From positions 1-27,680 of the forward strand of contig NZ_JBNARB010000024.1 of the NCBI RefSeq assembly GCF_049723235.1: a stretch of DNA of 27,680 nt. Direction: 5' to 3'. The DNA is from Thermovenabulum sp049723235. GTDB taxonomy: Bacteria; Bacillota; Thermosediminibacteria; Thermosediminibacterales; Thermosediminibacteraceae. Position numbers and translations under genes: made by a program. Shown here piece after piece: positions 15,905-23,975 of the stretch. Positions within the stretch are counted from its first letter, which is position 1. Each line of letters opens with the position of its first letter. Under the pieces are notes generated by a model, which was not told where the DNA came from, did no database searches, and worked only from the letters and a program-made list of their open reading frames with translations.

Positions 15905-17035
15905 TTGAAAAGCGTGGTCTATTTTGCTGATGCCCGGGCGAAGGAGTACGATTACAGGTACAGCTTTGTGGCAAAATTTGAGGAAATATTAAACAGGATA
16001 GACTTTGCCTCGTTTATTAACAAGGACGATTATGTAGCCATTAAAACCCATTTCGGATCCTATGGGGCCCATAGAATAGTAAGGCCTGTGTTCTTGAGAA
16101 AAATTGTGGAAAAAATAAAAACGGTAGGCGGCAACCCCTTTGTGACCGACACGGTGAGGATACCGGGCCTGGAGTATCTTGAGGTTGCCAATATGGAAGG
16201 AATCAACCACCTCTCGGTAGGGGCTCCTGTAATCCTTGCTGACGGCATTTTCGGCAGGGATCAAATAAGGGTAAAATCCGGTCCCATATTAAAAGATGTG
16301 GGCGTAGCTTCTGCCATTTATTATGCTCCCGCCATGATAGTGGTGTCCCACTGTAAGGGACATATTGGTTCCGGTTACGGAGGAGCTATAAAAAATCTGG
16401 GTATGGGAGGTATAAGCTGTAAAGATCACTGCGGCAGAGGTGAGAGGGGAAGGATTCATTTTTATGAAAACAAGCATTTGATCTGGCTTAAGGAAAAGTG
16501 TATCCGATGTTTGAGCTGTATAAATGTCTGTCCTCATAAGGCGATAAGGTTTGAGGGCGATGAACTCATTATTGACAAGAGCATATGTGTAAAATGTGCC
16601 CGGTGCGCGAGGGTTTGCAAAGAAAAAGCCTTAGAGGTGCCCATTGATGAAGAAACCTTTCAAAGGGGACTGGCCGAAGCCGCCTATGCGGTAATCTCCA
16701 CCTTTGAAAAAGGCAGGATACTTTACGTTAATTTTATTACCGAAGTCCAGCCCGAATGCGATTGTATGCCCATGGCCGACACTCCGCTTATACAGGATCA
16801 GGGTGTACTGGTTTCCTTTGACATAGTGGCGGTGGAGCAGGCCTCGCTGGATTTAATTAACGGTGCGGATCCCCTCCCTCAGTCTAAAGCATCGGATAAA
16901 AGCGTCAAAAAGGGGGAAAATATTTTAAAGAAAGTTACGGGAAAGGATGCCCAGCTTCAGATTGATGCAGCCTTTGAACTCGGCCTTGGAAGCAGGGAAT
17001 ACGAACTTATCGAAATAAAGGAAAAAACCACCTGA
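15905..17035 (+). CDS. DUF362 protein with C-terminal 2x[4Fe-4S] ferredoxin domain
   Basis: A 376-residue protein. TTG 15905 is the start because AAGGGGGGAT lies 5-6 bases upstream and no closer ATG exists. Residues 1-185 belong to the DUF362 family (KTHFGSYGAHRIVRP, then VVSHCKGHIGSGYGGAIKNLGMGG with a Cys/Gly-rich loop). Two ferredoxin motifs follow: Cys199, 202, 205 and 209 (CxxCxxCxxxCP), and Cys228, 231, 234 and 238. Together they can bind two cubane clusters. The C-terminal about 130 residues return to the DUF362 pattern, so the ferredoxin domain is inserted rather than strictly terminal. The biochemical role is not established; it is likely cytosolic electron transfer. The larA-like gene precedes it and htrA follows after 50 bases. 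Confidence 0.85.
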   Translation: MKSVVYFADARAKEYDYRYSFVAKFEEILNRIDFASFINKDDYVAIKTHFGSYGAHRIVRPVFLRKIVEKIKTVGGNPFVTDTVRIPGLEYLEVANMEGINHLSVGAPVILADGIFGRDQIRVKSGPILKDVGVASAIYYAPAMIVVSHCKGHIGSGYGGAIKNLGMGGISCKDHCGRGERGRIHFYENKHLIWLKEKCIRCLSCINVCPHKAIRFEGDELIIDKSICVKCARCARVCKEKALEVPIDEETFQRGLAEAAYAVISTFEKGRILYVNFITEVQPECDCMPMADTPLIQDQGVLVSFDIVAVEQASLDLINGADPLPQSKASDKSVKKGENILKKVTGKDAQLQIDAAFELGLGSREYELIEIKEKTT

Positions 17036-17085
17036 AAATCTTTCCTTGAGGAGGGGTATGTACGGTAAAAAATGCAAAAACCCTT

Positions 17086-18147
17086 GTGGCAATAATCCTG
17101 ATAAGTGCATTAATAGGAGCGGTTTCCTCTACCTTTGTTACAACGAAGATAATCTACGGGGAAAGGCAAAAATCTTTCGAGCCACCTGCCAGGACACAGA
17201 CCATTTCCGACAGGGAGGTGCCGATCCCGGATATAGCAAGAGAAATTACTCCGGCCGTAGTAGGCGTTGTAACCACCTATATAGATTATGATTTCTTTTT
17301 CAGGAAGGTGGAAAGCCAGTCTATCGGTTCTGGAATACTGGTGGACGAAAGGGGCTATATACTTACCAATGCTCATGTGGTGACGGGATCGAACAGCATC
17401 ACGGTTTACCTGTACGATGGGAGAAAATTTAAAGCAAATAAAATCTACGAGGATGGGGAACTGGATTTAGCGGTAATCAAAATTGATGGAGACAATTTAA
17501 CCGCCGCAAAGCTTGGAGATTCCGATAAAGTGGTGGTGGGGGACAGGGCTATAGCCATAGGTAACCCTTTAGGTCTTACCCTTCAGAGGACCGTAACGGC
17601 GGGTATAATTAGCGCATTGAACAGAACCATAGCGGTGGGGACAAAAAGGAGCATGACTCTGATTCAGGATTTAATTCAAACCGATGCTTCAATAAACCCC
17701 GGCAACAGCGGAGGGCCTCTTTTAAACGGTAAGGGAGAAGTAATAGGGATAAATACGGTAAAAGCTACGGAAGCCGAGGCTATCGGCTTTGCAATACCCA
17801 TTAATTTGGCCAAACCCATAATTAAGAAAATACAGGAAACGGGTAGCTTTGAAAAACCCTACATCGGCATTGAGGGTATAGACAGGGAAATGGCAAGGCT
17901 TTTTAATATAGACGTGCCGGTAGATGGAGGCATATTTGTAATAAAGGTGCATGAAAATAGCCCTGCGCAGGAAGCAGGAATAAGGCCCGGGGATATAGTA
18001 TTAAGTATAAATGGAGAAAAACTTACGAAAGTTTCACATTTAAGAAAAATGTTATACGCTTTAGGACCCGGACAGACTGCCAAGGTAGAATTACTGAGGG
18101 GAAAACAAAAAATGTCGGTGCAAATTTTAATAGGAAGAGAATCTTGA
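17086..18147 (+). CDS. HtrA/DegP-type membrane-anchored serine protease, start uncertain
   Basis: A trypsin-like protease with one PDZ domain that degrades misfolded exported proteins. Numbered from GTG 17086, the catalytic triad is His97 (LTNAHVV), Asp127 (GELDLAVIKI) and Ser208 (INPGNSGGPL). The PDZ domain spans about 258-350. A membrane anchor lies at the very N-terminus (1-17). The start is odd. GAGGAGGGG (17048-17056) predicts a start near 17062, but that codon is ACG, and no ATG, GTG or TTG exists in frame between the stop at 17047 and GTG 17086. Reading from ACG would add VKNAKTL before the anchor, giving a normal charged N-terminus. GTG 17086 has no SD and is given only as the first standard start. 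HtrA (HtrC/YycK) is a usual walRK neighbour in Bacillus. Confidence 0.85.
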   Translation: MAIILISALIGAVSSTFVTTKIIYGERQKSFEPPARTQTISDREVPIPDIAREITPAVVGVVTTYIDYDFFFRKVESQSIGSGILVDERGYILTNAHVVTGSNSITVYLYDGRKFKANKIYEDGELDLAVIKIDGDNLTAAKLGDSDKVVVGDRAIAIGNPLGLTLQRTVTAGIISALNRTIAVGTKRSMTLIQDLIQTDASINPGNSGGPLLNGKGEVIGINTVKATEAEAIGFAIPINLAKPIIKKIQETGSFEKPYIGIEGIDREMARLFNIDVPVDGGIFVIKVHENSPAQEAGIRPGDIVLSINGEKLTKVSHLRKMLYALGPGQTAKVELLRGKQKMSVQILIGRES

Positions 18148-18171
18148 ATACTTTGAGGAGAGGAGAATACG

Positions 18172-20178
18172 ATGAAGGTTTACAGGACGGCATGTCCGAG
18201 GGACTGCCTGGGAGCCTGCGCTCTGAAGGCAACCGTAGATGAATCGGGGAGACTTGTAAAGGTACAGGGGGATGAAGACCACCCCTGGACGAGAGGTTTT
18301 ACCTGCATTAAAGCAAAAAGTTACCCGGAAATTGTCTACAGCGAAAAAAGGCTGAAAAAACCCCTGATAAAAATGGGGGAGGAATTTAAAGAAGCTTCAT
18401 GGGATTATGCCCTTGATGAAATATGTAACAGAATGCAAAAGGTAATTGAGGAATACGGGAATCTTGCAATTCTTCATGAGTCTTCGGGAGGCTCCGAAGC
18501 CCTTACGAAAAATATCGACAGGGGTTTTTTTAACGCTCTGGGAGGGGTTACCGTAAGTGAGGGGTCCCTCTGCTGGGGAGCGGGCATAGCTGCACAAAAA
18601 TACGATTTTGGTGGGCTTTCCGAAAACGACCTGACGGAAATTGAAAACGCCGCAACCATAGTTCTATGGGGGAGGAATATCCTTTCTACCCAGCCCAATG
18701 CTTTTTATTTCATTAAAAAGGCGATGGAAAAGGGTGCAAAGCTCATTATAGTAAACCCCTTTTATACCGGCCTTGAAAAAATGGCAAGCCTGATAATAAG
18801 GCCAAAGCCCGGCACCGATTCCGCTTTGGCCCTGGGAGTCTGCGCCTACCTGGTGGAAAAAAACCTCTTTGATGGAGAATATGTAAATAAATTCTGCTAC
18901 GGCTTTGAGAAATTTAAAGAGATTTTAAAGGATTACACCCTTTCGGCGGTGGAAGAGATTTGCGGTTTGCCGCAGGAACAAATAGTAGAGCTTGCAAACT
19001 ATTATTCCGGTAATAAGCCCGTAACCACCCTGCTGGGATACGGCCTTCAAAGGTACAGGGGCGGGGGAAACACCATAAGGGCAATAGATGCGCTTTCAGC
19101 CCTGACGGGTAACATTGGCAAAAGGGGAGCCGGTGTATCCTACGGCAGCGACATTTTCTGGAACCTGTTTTCCAATATATTGTTCGAAGGAGAGGTAAAA
19201 TTTAAGCGGCATTTTAACAAAACCTCCCTGGCAAGGGACATATTAAACTCGCAAGACCCTCCCATAAAATTTGCACTTATAAACAGGGCTAACGTTATGG
19301 CAAACACCCCCAATGTGAAATTAATGAAAGAAGCCCTTGATAGCATTGATACCGTTGTAGTAATTGACCTTTTCATGACCGATACGGCAAAACAAGCGGA
19401 CATCATCCTTCCCTGCACCACCTTTTTTGAGGAAGAAAACGTTAAGGTCAACTCCTGGAGTCCTTATATCTATTACTGCCCTAAGGTCATAGACCCAATT
19501 TTTGATTGTAGATCCGATGAGGAAATTTTCCTGGAACTGGCAAAAAGGCTGAATCTCGGGCCCTTTAATGGTTTAACAAAAGAAAACTTATTAGAATGGG
19601 CAGTAAAACCCTTGCAGAGCATAGGTTTGAGTTTTGCAGAGTTGAAGGAAAAAGGATACGTAAGGCATCCCTTTGCTCCTTACGTAGCATGGCAGGAGGG
19701 AAAATTCAGGACACCCAGCGGCAAATTTGAATTTTATTCAAAAAGGGCTGAAAGGGACGGCCAATCGCCATTACCCGTATATCTTAAACCCTATGCAAAA
19801 GAAAAAGATTATCCCTATTATTTGATTTCCATGCACTCCAAGTTCAGGATACATACTCAATTCCAGCAGGCAAAAACCATTGAAAAAATTAATCCCTTCC
19901 CGAAAGTGTTCATCCATCCGGAGGAAGCGGAAAGAAAAGGTATTTTAGAAGGAGAGATGGTAGAGGTTTTTAACGAGAAGGGCAAAATAAAGGTGCGTGC
20001 GGTTTTTGAGGAAAACATGAGAAGGGATATCCTGATGGTAGAGTCCGGATGGGAGCTGGAAAGTGAAGGCAATGTGAATATTATTATTGAGGAAAATATT
20101 ACGGAAATGGGAAACAGCGCCGCTTTATACGATGAAAAGGCAGATATAAGAAAGGTAACGGCAGGGGATAAAAATTGA
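18172..20178 (+). CDS. Molybdopterin (bis-MGD) oxidoreductase, cytosolic
   Basis: A 668-residue enzyme of the DMSO reductase/formate dehydrogenase superfamily, starting at ATG 18172 behind GGAGAGGAG. The N-terminal [4Fe-4S] site is Cys8, Cys12, Cys16 and Cys45 (CPRDCLGAC and GFTCIKAK). It continues with the Mo-bis-MGD catalytic domains (about 50-545) and a C-terminal dinucleotide-binding domain (about 550-665) containing HSKFRIHTQF and HPEEAERKGI. EGSLCWGAG (about 121-129) lies where such enzymes often carry the Mo ligand, so this Cys is a candidate. No Tat signal is present, so it acts in the cytoplasm. No small electron-transfer subunit is adjacent, though a ferredoxin-domain protein lies one gene upstream. 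Substrate unknown. The stop overlaps the rlmH start. Confidence 0.9.
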   Translation: MKVYRTACPRDCLGACALKATVDESGRLVKVQGDEDHPWTRGFTCIKAKSYPEIVYSEKRLKKPLIKMGEEFKEASWDYALDEICNRMQKVIEEYGNLAILHESSGGSEALTKNIDRGFFNALGGVTVSEGSLCWGAGIAAQKYDFGGLSENDLTEIENAATIVLWGRNILSTQPNAFYFIKKAMEKGAKLIIVNPFYTGLEKMASLIIRPKPGTDSALALGVCAYLVEKNLFDGEYVNKFCYGFEKFKEILKDYTLSAVEEICGLPQEQIVELANYYSGNKPVTTLLGYGLQRYRGGGNTIRAIDALSALTGNIGKRGAGVSYGSDIFWNLFSNILFEGEVKFKRHFNKTSLARDILNSQDPPIKFALINRANVMANTPNVKLMKEALDSIDTVVVIDLFMTDTAKQADIILPCTTFFEEENVKVNSWSPYIYYCPKVIDPIFDCRSDEEIFLELAKRLNLGPFNGLTKENLLEWAVKPLQSIGLSFAELKEKGYVRHPFAPYVAWQEGKFRTPSGKFEFYSKRAERDGQSPLPVYLKPYAKEKDYPYYLISMHSKFRIHTQFQQAKTIEKINPFPKVFIHPEEAERKGILEGEMVEVFNEKGKIKVRAVFEENMRRDILMVESGWELESEGNVNIIIEENITEMGNSAALYDEKADIRKVTAGDKN

Positions 20179-20654
20179 ACGTACATATCATTGCTGTGGG
20201 AAAGGTGAAGGAAAAATACCTGAGGGAAGGAATAAAAGAATATGAAAAAAGGCTCCTGCCTTACTGCAAAATAAACACAATTGAAGTAATGGAGGAAGAA
20301 GCTCCGGCAAAAGCCCTTGACGCTTTTAAGGAGGCATTATTAAAAAAAGAAGGGGAAAGAATATTGAGGGCATTAAAGCCCCATAGCTATAAAATAGTCC
20401 TGGCGGTTGAAGGAGAAAGGCATACCTCCGAATCCATGGCTTCAAAGATGGAAAAACTCATGCTTATGGGGGTTTCCGATTTCACTTTTATTATAGGTGG
20501 TTCCTTTGGCCTTCACTCTGAAGTAAAAAAGACTGCCGATCTGGTTTTGTCTTTTTCGGATTTTACCTTTCCTCATCAAATGATGAGGCTTATTTTATTG
20601 GAACAAATTTACCGCTGGATGAAGATAATAAAAAAAGAGCCTTACCATCGTTAA
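20175..20654 (+). CDS. rlmH: 23S rRNA pseudouridine-1915 N3-methyltransferase RlmH
   Basis: A 159-residue SPOUT methyltransferase that methylates pseudouridine 1915 in helix 69 of 23S rRNA on assembled ribosomes. The start is TTG 20175 inside the stop of the oxidoreductase gene (4-base overlap), with GGGG 7 bases upstream. The family motifs are clear: the N-terminal VHIIAVGKVKEKYLREGIKEYEKRL start, LAVEGERHTSES, the SAM-binding knot FIIGGSFGLHSEV, and the C-terminal FPHQMMRLILLEQIYR signature. Length equals the family norm. In B. subtilis this gene also lies close to walRK-htrC, so synteny supports the call. Confidence 0.96.
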   Translation: MNVHIIAVGKVKEKYLREGIKEYEKRLLPYCKINTIEVMEEEAPAKALDAFKEALLKKEGERILRALKPHSYKIVLAVEGERHTSESMASKMEKLMLMGVSDFTFIIGGSFGLHSEVKKTADLVLSFSDFTFPHQMMRLILLEQIYRWMKIIKKEPYHR

Positions 20655-20661
20655 CAATGGT
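20644..20661. repeat. Imperfect inverted repeat over the rlmH stop
   Basis: ACCATCGTT pairs with AACAATGGT with one mismatch. No T-run follows, so it is not a standard terminator; transcription may continue into the transporter gene. Confidence 0.4.
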
Positions 20662-20712
20662 CATAAAAATTAATAGGTGACATTGGTTGCCGCATCGGAG
20701 GAGGAATATATA

Positions 20713-21651
20713 ATGCAAAAAGAAGAAAAAAAGGCGATAATCGCCGGGTTAATCTGTTCCATGATTTTTGGTTTTTCCTTTTTGTTTACAAAACGAGGGC
20801 TGGAAGTGATGGATATTTATCACCTTCTCGCATTGAGGTTCAGCTTCGCTTTTATCGTTTTTTTAATACTCCGGGGAACCGGTTTTGTAAAAGTGAACTT
20901 CCAGGAGAAATCCCTTTTACCCCTTATGCTGATAAGCTTTATTGAACCGATTTTATACTTCATCTTTGAGACTACCGGGGTAAAGCTCACTTCTTCTTCC
21001 GAAACGGGGATGATGATAGCGGTGATCCCGGTAGTAACCCTTATTTTTGCCTTTTTTATTCTTGGAGAAAGACCCGGAAAAAGACAAATATTCTTTATAT
21101 TCCTTTCGGTATTCGGAATGGCTTTTATGATATTAATGAAGGGGAAGCTGGAAGTGGGGAAAAACCTTCTGGGCACCGTGTTTGTACTGGGGGCGGTGGT
21201 GAGCGCCGGACTTTACAATGTGATATCAAGAAAAATATCGAAGGAGTACACTCCCGAAGAGATAACTTACTTTATGATGATCGTAGGAATGCTTTTCTTC
21301 AACGCCGTGTCCATAATAGATCATACAAAAAAAGGAAATATCTCCGGATATTTTCTTCCCTTATTTAATCTGAAGGCTGTTTTTTCGGTGGTTTACTTAG
21401 GATTTTTTTCCTCGGTTGTAGCCTATTTTCTTTTAAATTACATGCTCTCAAGAATAGAAACCTCCCGCTCGTCGGTTTTCAGCAACCTTACCACATTAAT
21501 TTCAATTATTGCGGGAGTAATCTGGGGTGACGAGAGTTTTTATTGGTACAACGCCGTGGGAAGCCTTTTAATCCTCATCGGCGTATGGGGTGCCAATCGC
21601 TTTTCGGAAAAATCACAGGTTGATTACGCTTCGGACCTCAGACCGAAATAG
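20713..21651 (+). CDS. EamA/DMT-family transporter (10 TM)
   Basis: A 312-residue membrane protein. ATG 20713 is set by GGAGGAGG (20697-20704); a GTG 36 bases upstream would include that SD in the coding region. Two EamA repeats lie at about 8-140 and 155-290, with typical starts (AIIAGLICSMIFGFSFLFTK and LLGTVFVLGAVVSAGLYNVIS) and a charged tail of about 20 residues. It is a second, different member of the family found at 6273-7133. Substrate unknown. It lies 58 bases after rlmH. Its last 28 bases overlap the 3' end of the opposite-strand MFS gene, so the two transcripts converge. Confidence 0.87.
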   Translation: MQKEEKKAIIAGLICSMIFGFSFLFTKRGLEVMDIYHLLALRFSFAFIVFLILRGTGFVKVNFQEKSLLPLMLISFIEPILYFIFETTGVKLTSSSETGMMIAVIPVVTLIFAFFILGERPGKRQIFFIFLSVFGMAFMILMKGKLEVGKNLLGTVFVLGAVVSAGLYNVISRKISKEYTPEEITYFMMIVGMLFFNAVSIIDHTKKGNISGYFLPLFNLKAVFSVVYLGFFSSVVAYFLLNYMLSRIETSRSSVFSNLTTLISIIAGVIWGDESFYWYNAVGSLLILIGVWGANRFSEKSQVDYASDLRPK

Positions 21652-22909
21652 ATGTAATTTGTTAGTAAGGCCAAAAATACTGCCGATGTCAGGGAAAGTA
21701 TGTAAACCGGGACATTATCTACCAGCAGTCCTGCTAGGAACATGCCCACCGGCTCCATCAAAGAACTCATAGAAGAAATAAGCCCGAAAACCCTTCCCCT
21801 TAAATCGGAAGGTATATTTTTTTGAAGCAAAGACAGTATGGGGATATTGGCAAAGCTTGAAGATATACCCGCCACCAGGATTAGAAAGATGTTTGCAAAA
21901 AAGTAAAAGTTTTTAGAAAGGACTCTTAAAAGGAAGGGCAGTACAATAAAGCCGGTAATGAATATGTAAGCACTAATGGTTAAAAGACTGATGTACAAAG
22001 TTAAAGCCAGATTCTTTCTTTCGGGCAAAAGGGCGAGGACCAAAGAGCCCATAAGCATCCCGCCGGGGAAAAAACTTTCTAAGATACCGAATTGCGAAGG
22101 GGAAAGGCCTATTACGTTGTTTATAATATAAGGAAAGGGGACATTGATTCCAAAGTTGAAAAAGAAATTAATGAAAACCGCAGCGGAGAAAATAATAAGG
22201 ATGGTTTTCTGGGACTTTACAAAAGAAAAGCCTTCCTTTAACTCCGAAAAAAATAGGTTCAAGTTTAAAGCCTTTTTTTGAATTTCCGGCGCCTCTTCGG
22301 GGAATAAATTAAAATTTATTAAAAGCTCTAAAAGCGCCGCCGAAAGAAAGGAAAGGGCGTTTGCCATTATAAAAAAGCTTAAATCGACAAAACCGAAAAT
22401 AATACCGCCAATAAAGGGTCCGGCAATGGAAGAAAGCGAAGTTATCCCTGAGTTTATAGAATTTACCCTTGTTAGGTTCTGCCTTCCGGCGATTGCGGGC
22501 ATGGAGGCATTGAAGGAGACATCTTCAAAAATATTGCAGATGGCCAGGATAAAATTGACCGATAGGACAAGTATAAGGTTTAATTTTGAAGGATCAAAAA
22601 GAAAGTAAAATAACATTAAAGTGGCAGAGCTTATTAAATCGGAGAATACTACTATTTTTTTCTACTGAAATTATCGCAAAGAACACCGGAAAAGGGGCCA
22701 AAAATCACCCGGGGGAGGGTGCCGGCTACCAGGCTTAATGAAAAAGATAGCCCCGATCCCGTCATTTTTAATACGTAAAGGCTGATGGCAAAGTTATAAA
22801 GATAACTTCCCAGCAGGGAAATGGATTTTCCTAAGAACATCAGGACCACGTTTTTTATAACCCTTTTTTCGATTTTTGAGCCCCCCTTTTTCCAGAAAAT
22901 ACAAACCAT
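21624..22909 (-). pseudogene. DHA3-like MFS exporter split by a -1 frameshift
   Basis: Two reading frames on the minus strand join into one major-facilitator protein of about 410 residues. The 5' frame (to stop 22652-22654) carries TM1-2 and the loop GPFSGVLCDNFSRKK. The rest (TM3-12) continues in the -1 frame as IVVFSDLISSATLMLFYFLF and runs to 21624. The break is a run of seven A on the coding strand at 22661-22655; eight would restore one frame. The start is also unclear. ATG 22909 lies at the expected transcription start of the promoter at 22914-22942, while the good SD (GGGGGG, 22886-22881) is followed at normal distance only by an in-frame ATC (22873). It resembles macrolide-type exporters of the DHA3 class. 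It may be a pseudogene, a sequencing error or a recoded gene. Confidence 0.8.
22655..22661 (-). other. A-AAA-AAA slippery heptamer at the MFS frameshift
   Basis: In the zero frame the bases read A-AAA-AAA followed at once by TAG. This is the X-XXY-YYZ form of a -1 slip site. A one-base backward slip gives ATA-GTA-GTA-TTC and continues the MFS protein without loss. No clear stimulatory hairpin or upstream internal SD was found. Confidence 0.55.
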
Positions 22910-22913
22910 ATTT

Positions 22914-22942
22914 ATATTATTCAAAAGAATAAGTATTGTCAA
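22914..22942 (-). promoter_or_regulatory. Sigma-A promoter of the MFS gene
   Basis: On the minus strand TTGACA (22942-22937), a 17-base spacer and TAATAT (22919-22914). The -35 is perfect and the spacing ideal. Transcription should start at about 22908. Confidence 0.65.
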
Positions 22943-23020
22943 TAAAAACAGGGTGTAAATTTGGATAAATTATGCAATAATTTAATAAAAAAGAGAATAA
23001 TACAAAGGGAGGAATTAAAG

Positions 23021-23563
23021 ATGTTTAAAAGGATCACTCTAAAAGAGGCTTCTTCATATATTGCCGAAGGGCTGAAAAAAGGAGCTTTTCTTACGGTTAA
23101 ATCAAAGGATAAGGTAAACACCATGACCATCGGGTGGGGATTTACGGGGGTGCTCTGGCAAAAAGAAGTATTCTGCGCCTTTGTAAGACCTTCCCGCTAC
23201 ACTTTTAAATTAATAGAAAAAGCGGACTCCTATACGGTGAGCATACCTCTTAAAAAAGACCTCTCAAAGGAGCTGAGGCTGTGCGGTACGCTCTCCGGAG
23301 AGTCCGTGGACAAAATAAAGGAATTTAATCTAAAGCTATTACCGGGAGAAACCGTTGATTCGCCGGGGATAGAAGACTGCGATTTAATATTAGAATGCAA
23401 AATTATCTATAAAGCACCCATCGAGAGAAACGCAATCCCCGGAGAAATAAAAGTTTCCTTTTACCCGCACGGGGATTTTCATCACATGTATATCGGAGAA
23501 ATTACCGCTATAAGGATGAAAACCGAAAATTTAGGTTTTGAAAGCTCAGCTACAACCTCATGA
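23021..23563 (+). CDS. Flavin-reductase-like FMN-binding protein
   Basis: A 180-residue cytosolic protein. ATG 23021 is fixed by AAAGGGAGG (23004-23012). It belongs to the flavin reductase split-barrel family: an N-terminal barrel with GAFLTVKSKDKVNTMTIGWGFTG (around 25-47), VFCAFVRPSRYTFKLIEKADSYTVSI (around 55-80) and a Cys/Gly turn LRLCGTLSGESVDK. Such proteins bind FMN and act as NAD(P)H:flavin reductases or, in anaerobes, as flavoredoxin-like electron carriers; which applies is unclear. It is transcribed away from the MFS gene. Its last 14 bases overlap the end of the opposite-strand EamA gene. Confidence 0.85.
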   Translation: MFKRITLKEASSYIAEGLKKGAFLTVKSKDKVNTMTIGWGFTGVLWQKEVFCAFVRPSRYTFKLIEKADSYTVSIPLKKDLSKELRLCGTLSGESVDKIKEFNLKLLPGETVDSPGIEDCDLILECKIIYKAPIERNAIPGEIKVSFYPHGDFHHMYIGEITAIRMKTENLGFESSATTS

Positions 23564-23975
23564 CAATGATGCCGAGAATAACGATTAAGGCCCCCATTAT
23601 TTTATTTAAAGCCAGGGATTCCTTTAAAAAAAGAATTCCAAATAAAAGGGCAAAAAGGGGATAAGTTGCACTCAAAGGTACCACTAGCGAGACGTTGCCT
23701 TCCTTCAAAGCGTAAAAATAAGCAAAATGTCCTAAGAAGGAGGCAAAAATCCCCTCTAAAACGATAAAAATAAGGGTACGTTTATCTAAGGTAAAGGCGG
23801 GCAGGTATCCTCCCATATACGAGACCAAAAGGCAAATACCTACGGCTATGCTTATGCTGAAGGTTCTTATAAAAAGAGCTACTAAAGGCGGCAATTTGGT
23901 AAGCCCCATTTTTCCAAATATCGGGGCTAAACCCCAGAAAAATGCTGTGAGAAGGGCGAAAATAATGGGTCTCAT
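23550..23975 (-). CDS. Single-domain EamA (half-size DMT) transporter
   Basis: A 141-residue membrane protein with one EamA domain and five hydrophobic segments, ending in GALIVILGIIVMRL. ATG 23975 is chosen because GGGAGG (23988-23983) lies 7 bases upstream. This start overlaps the stop of the glycosylase gene as ATGA, so the two are translationally coupled. One-domain members of this family are complete genes and are thought to work as dimers, in contrast to the two-domain members elsewhere in this window. Substrate unknown. Confidence 0.85.
   Translation of the reverse strand: MRPIIFALLTAFFWGLAPIFGKMGLTKLPPLVALFIRTFSISIAVGICLLVSYMGGYLPAFTLDKRTLIFIVLEGIFASFLGHFAYFYALKEGNVSLVVPLSATYPLFALLFGILFLKESLALNKIMGALIVILGIIVMRL

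Noticed and set aside
17046..17291. Open frame from an ATG next to the htrA SD
   Set aside because: It overlaps htrA in another frame, its ATG is only 3 bases from the AGGAGG, and its product has no recognisable pattern while the htrA frame is strongly conserved.
20644..20661. Terminator after rlmH
   Set aside because: There is an imperfect dyad but no T-run behind it, so it is listed only as a repeat.
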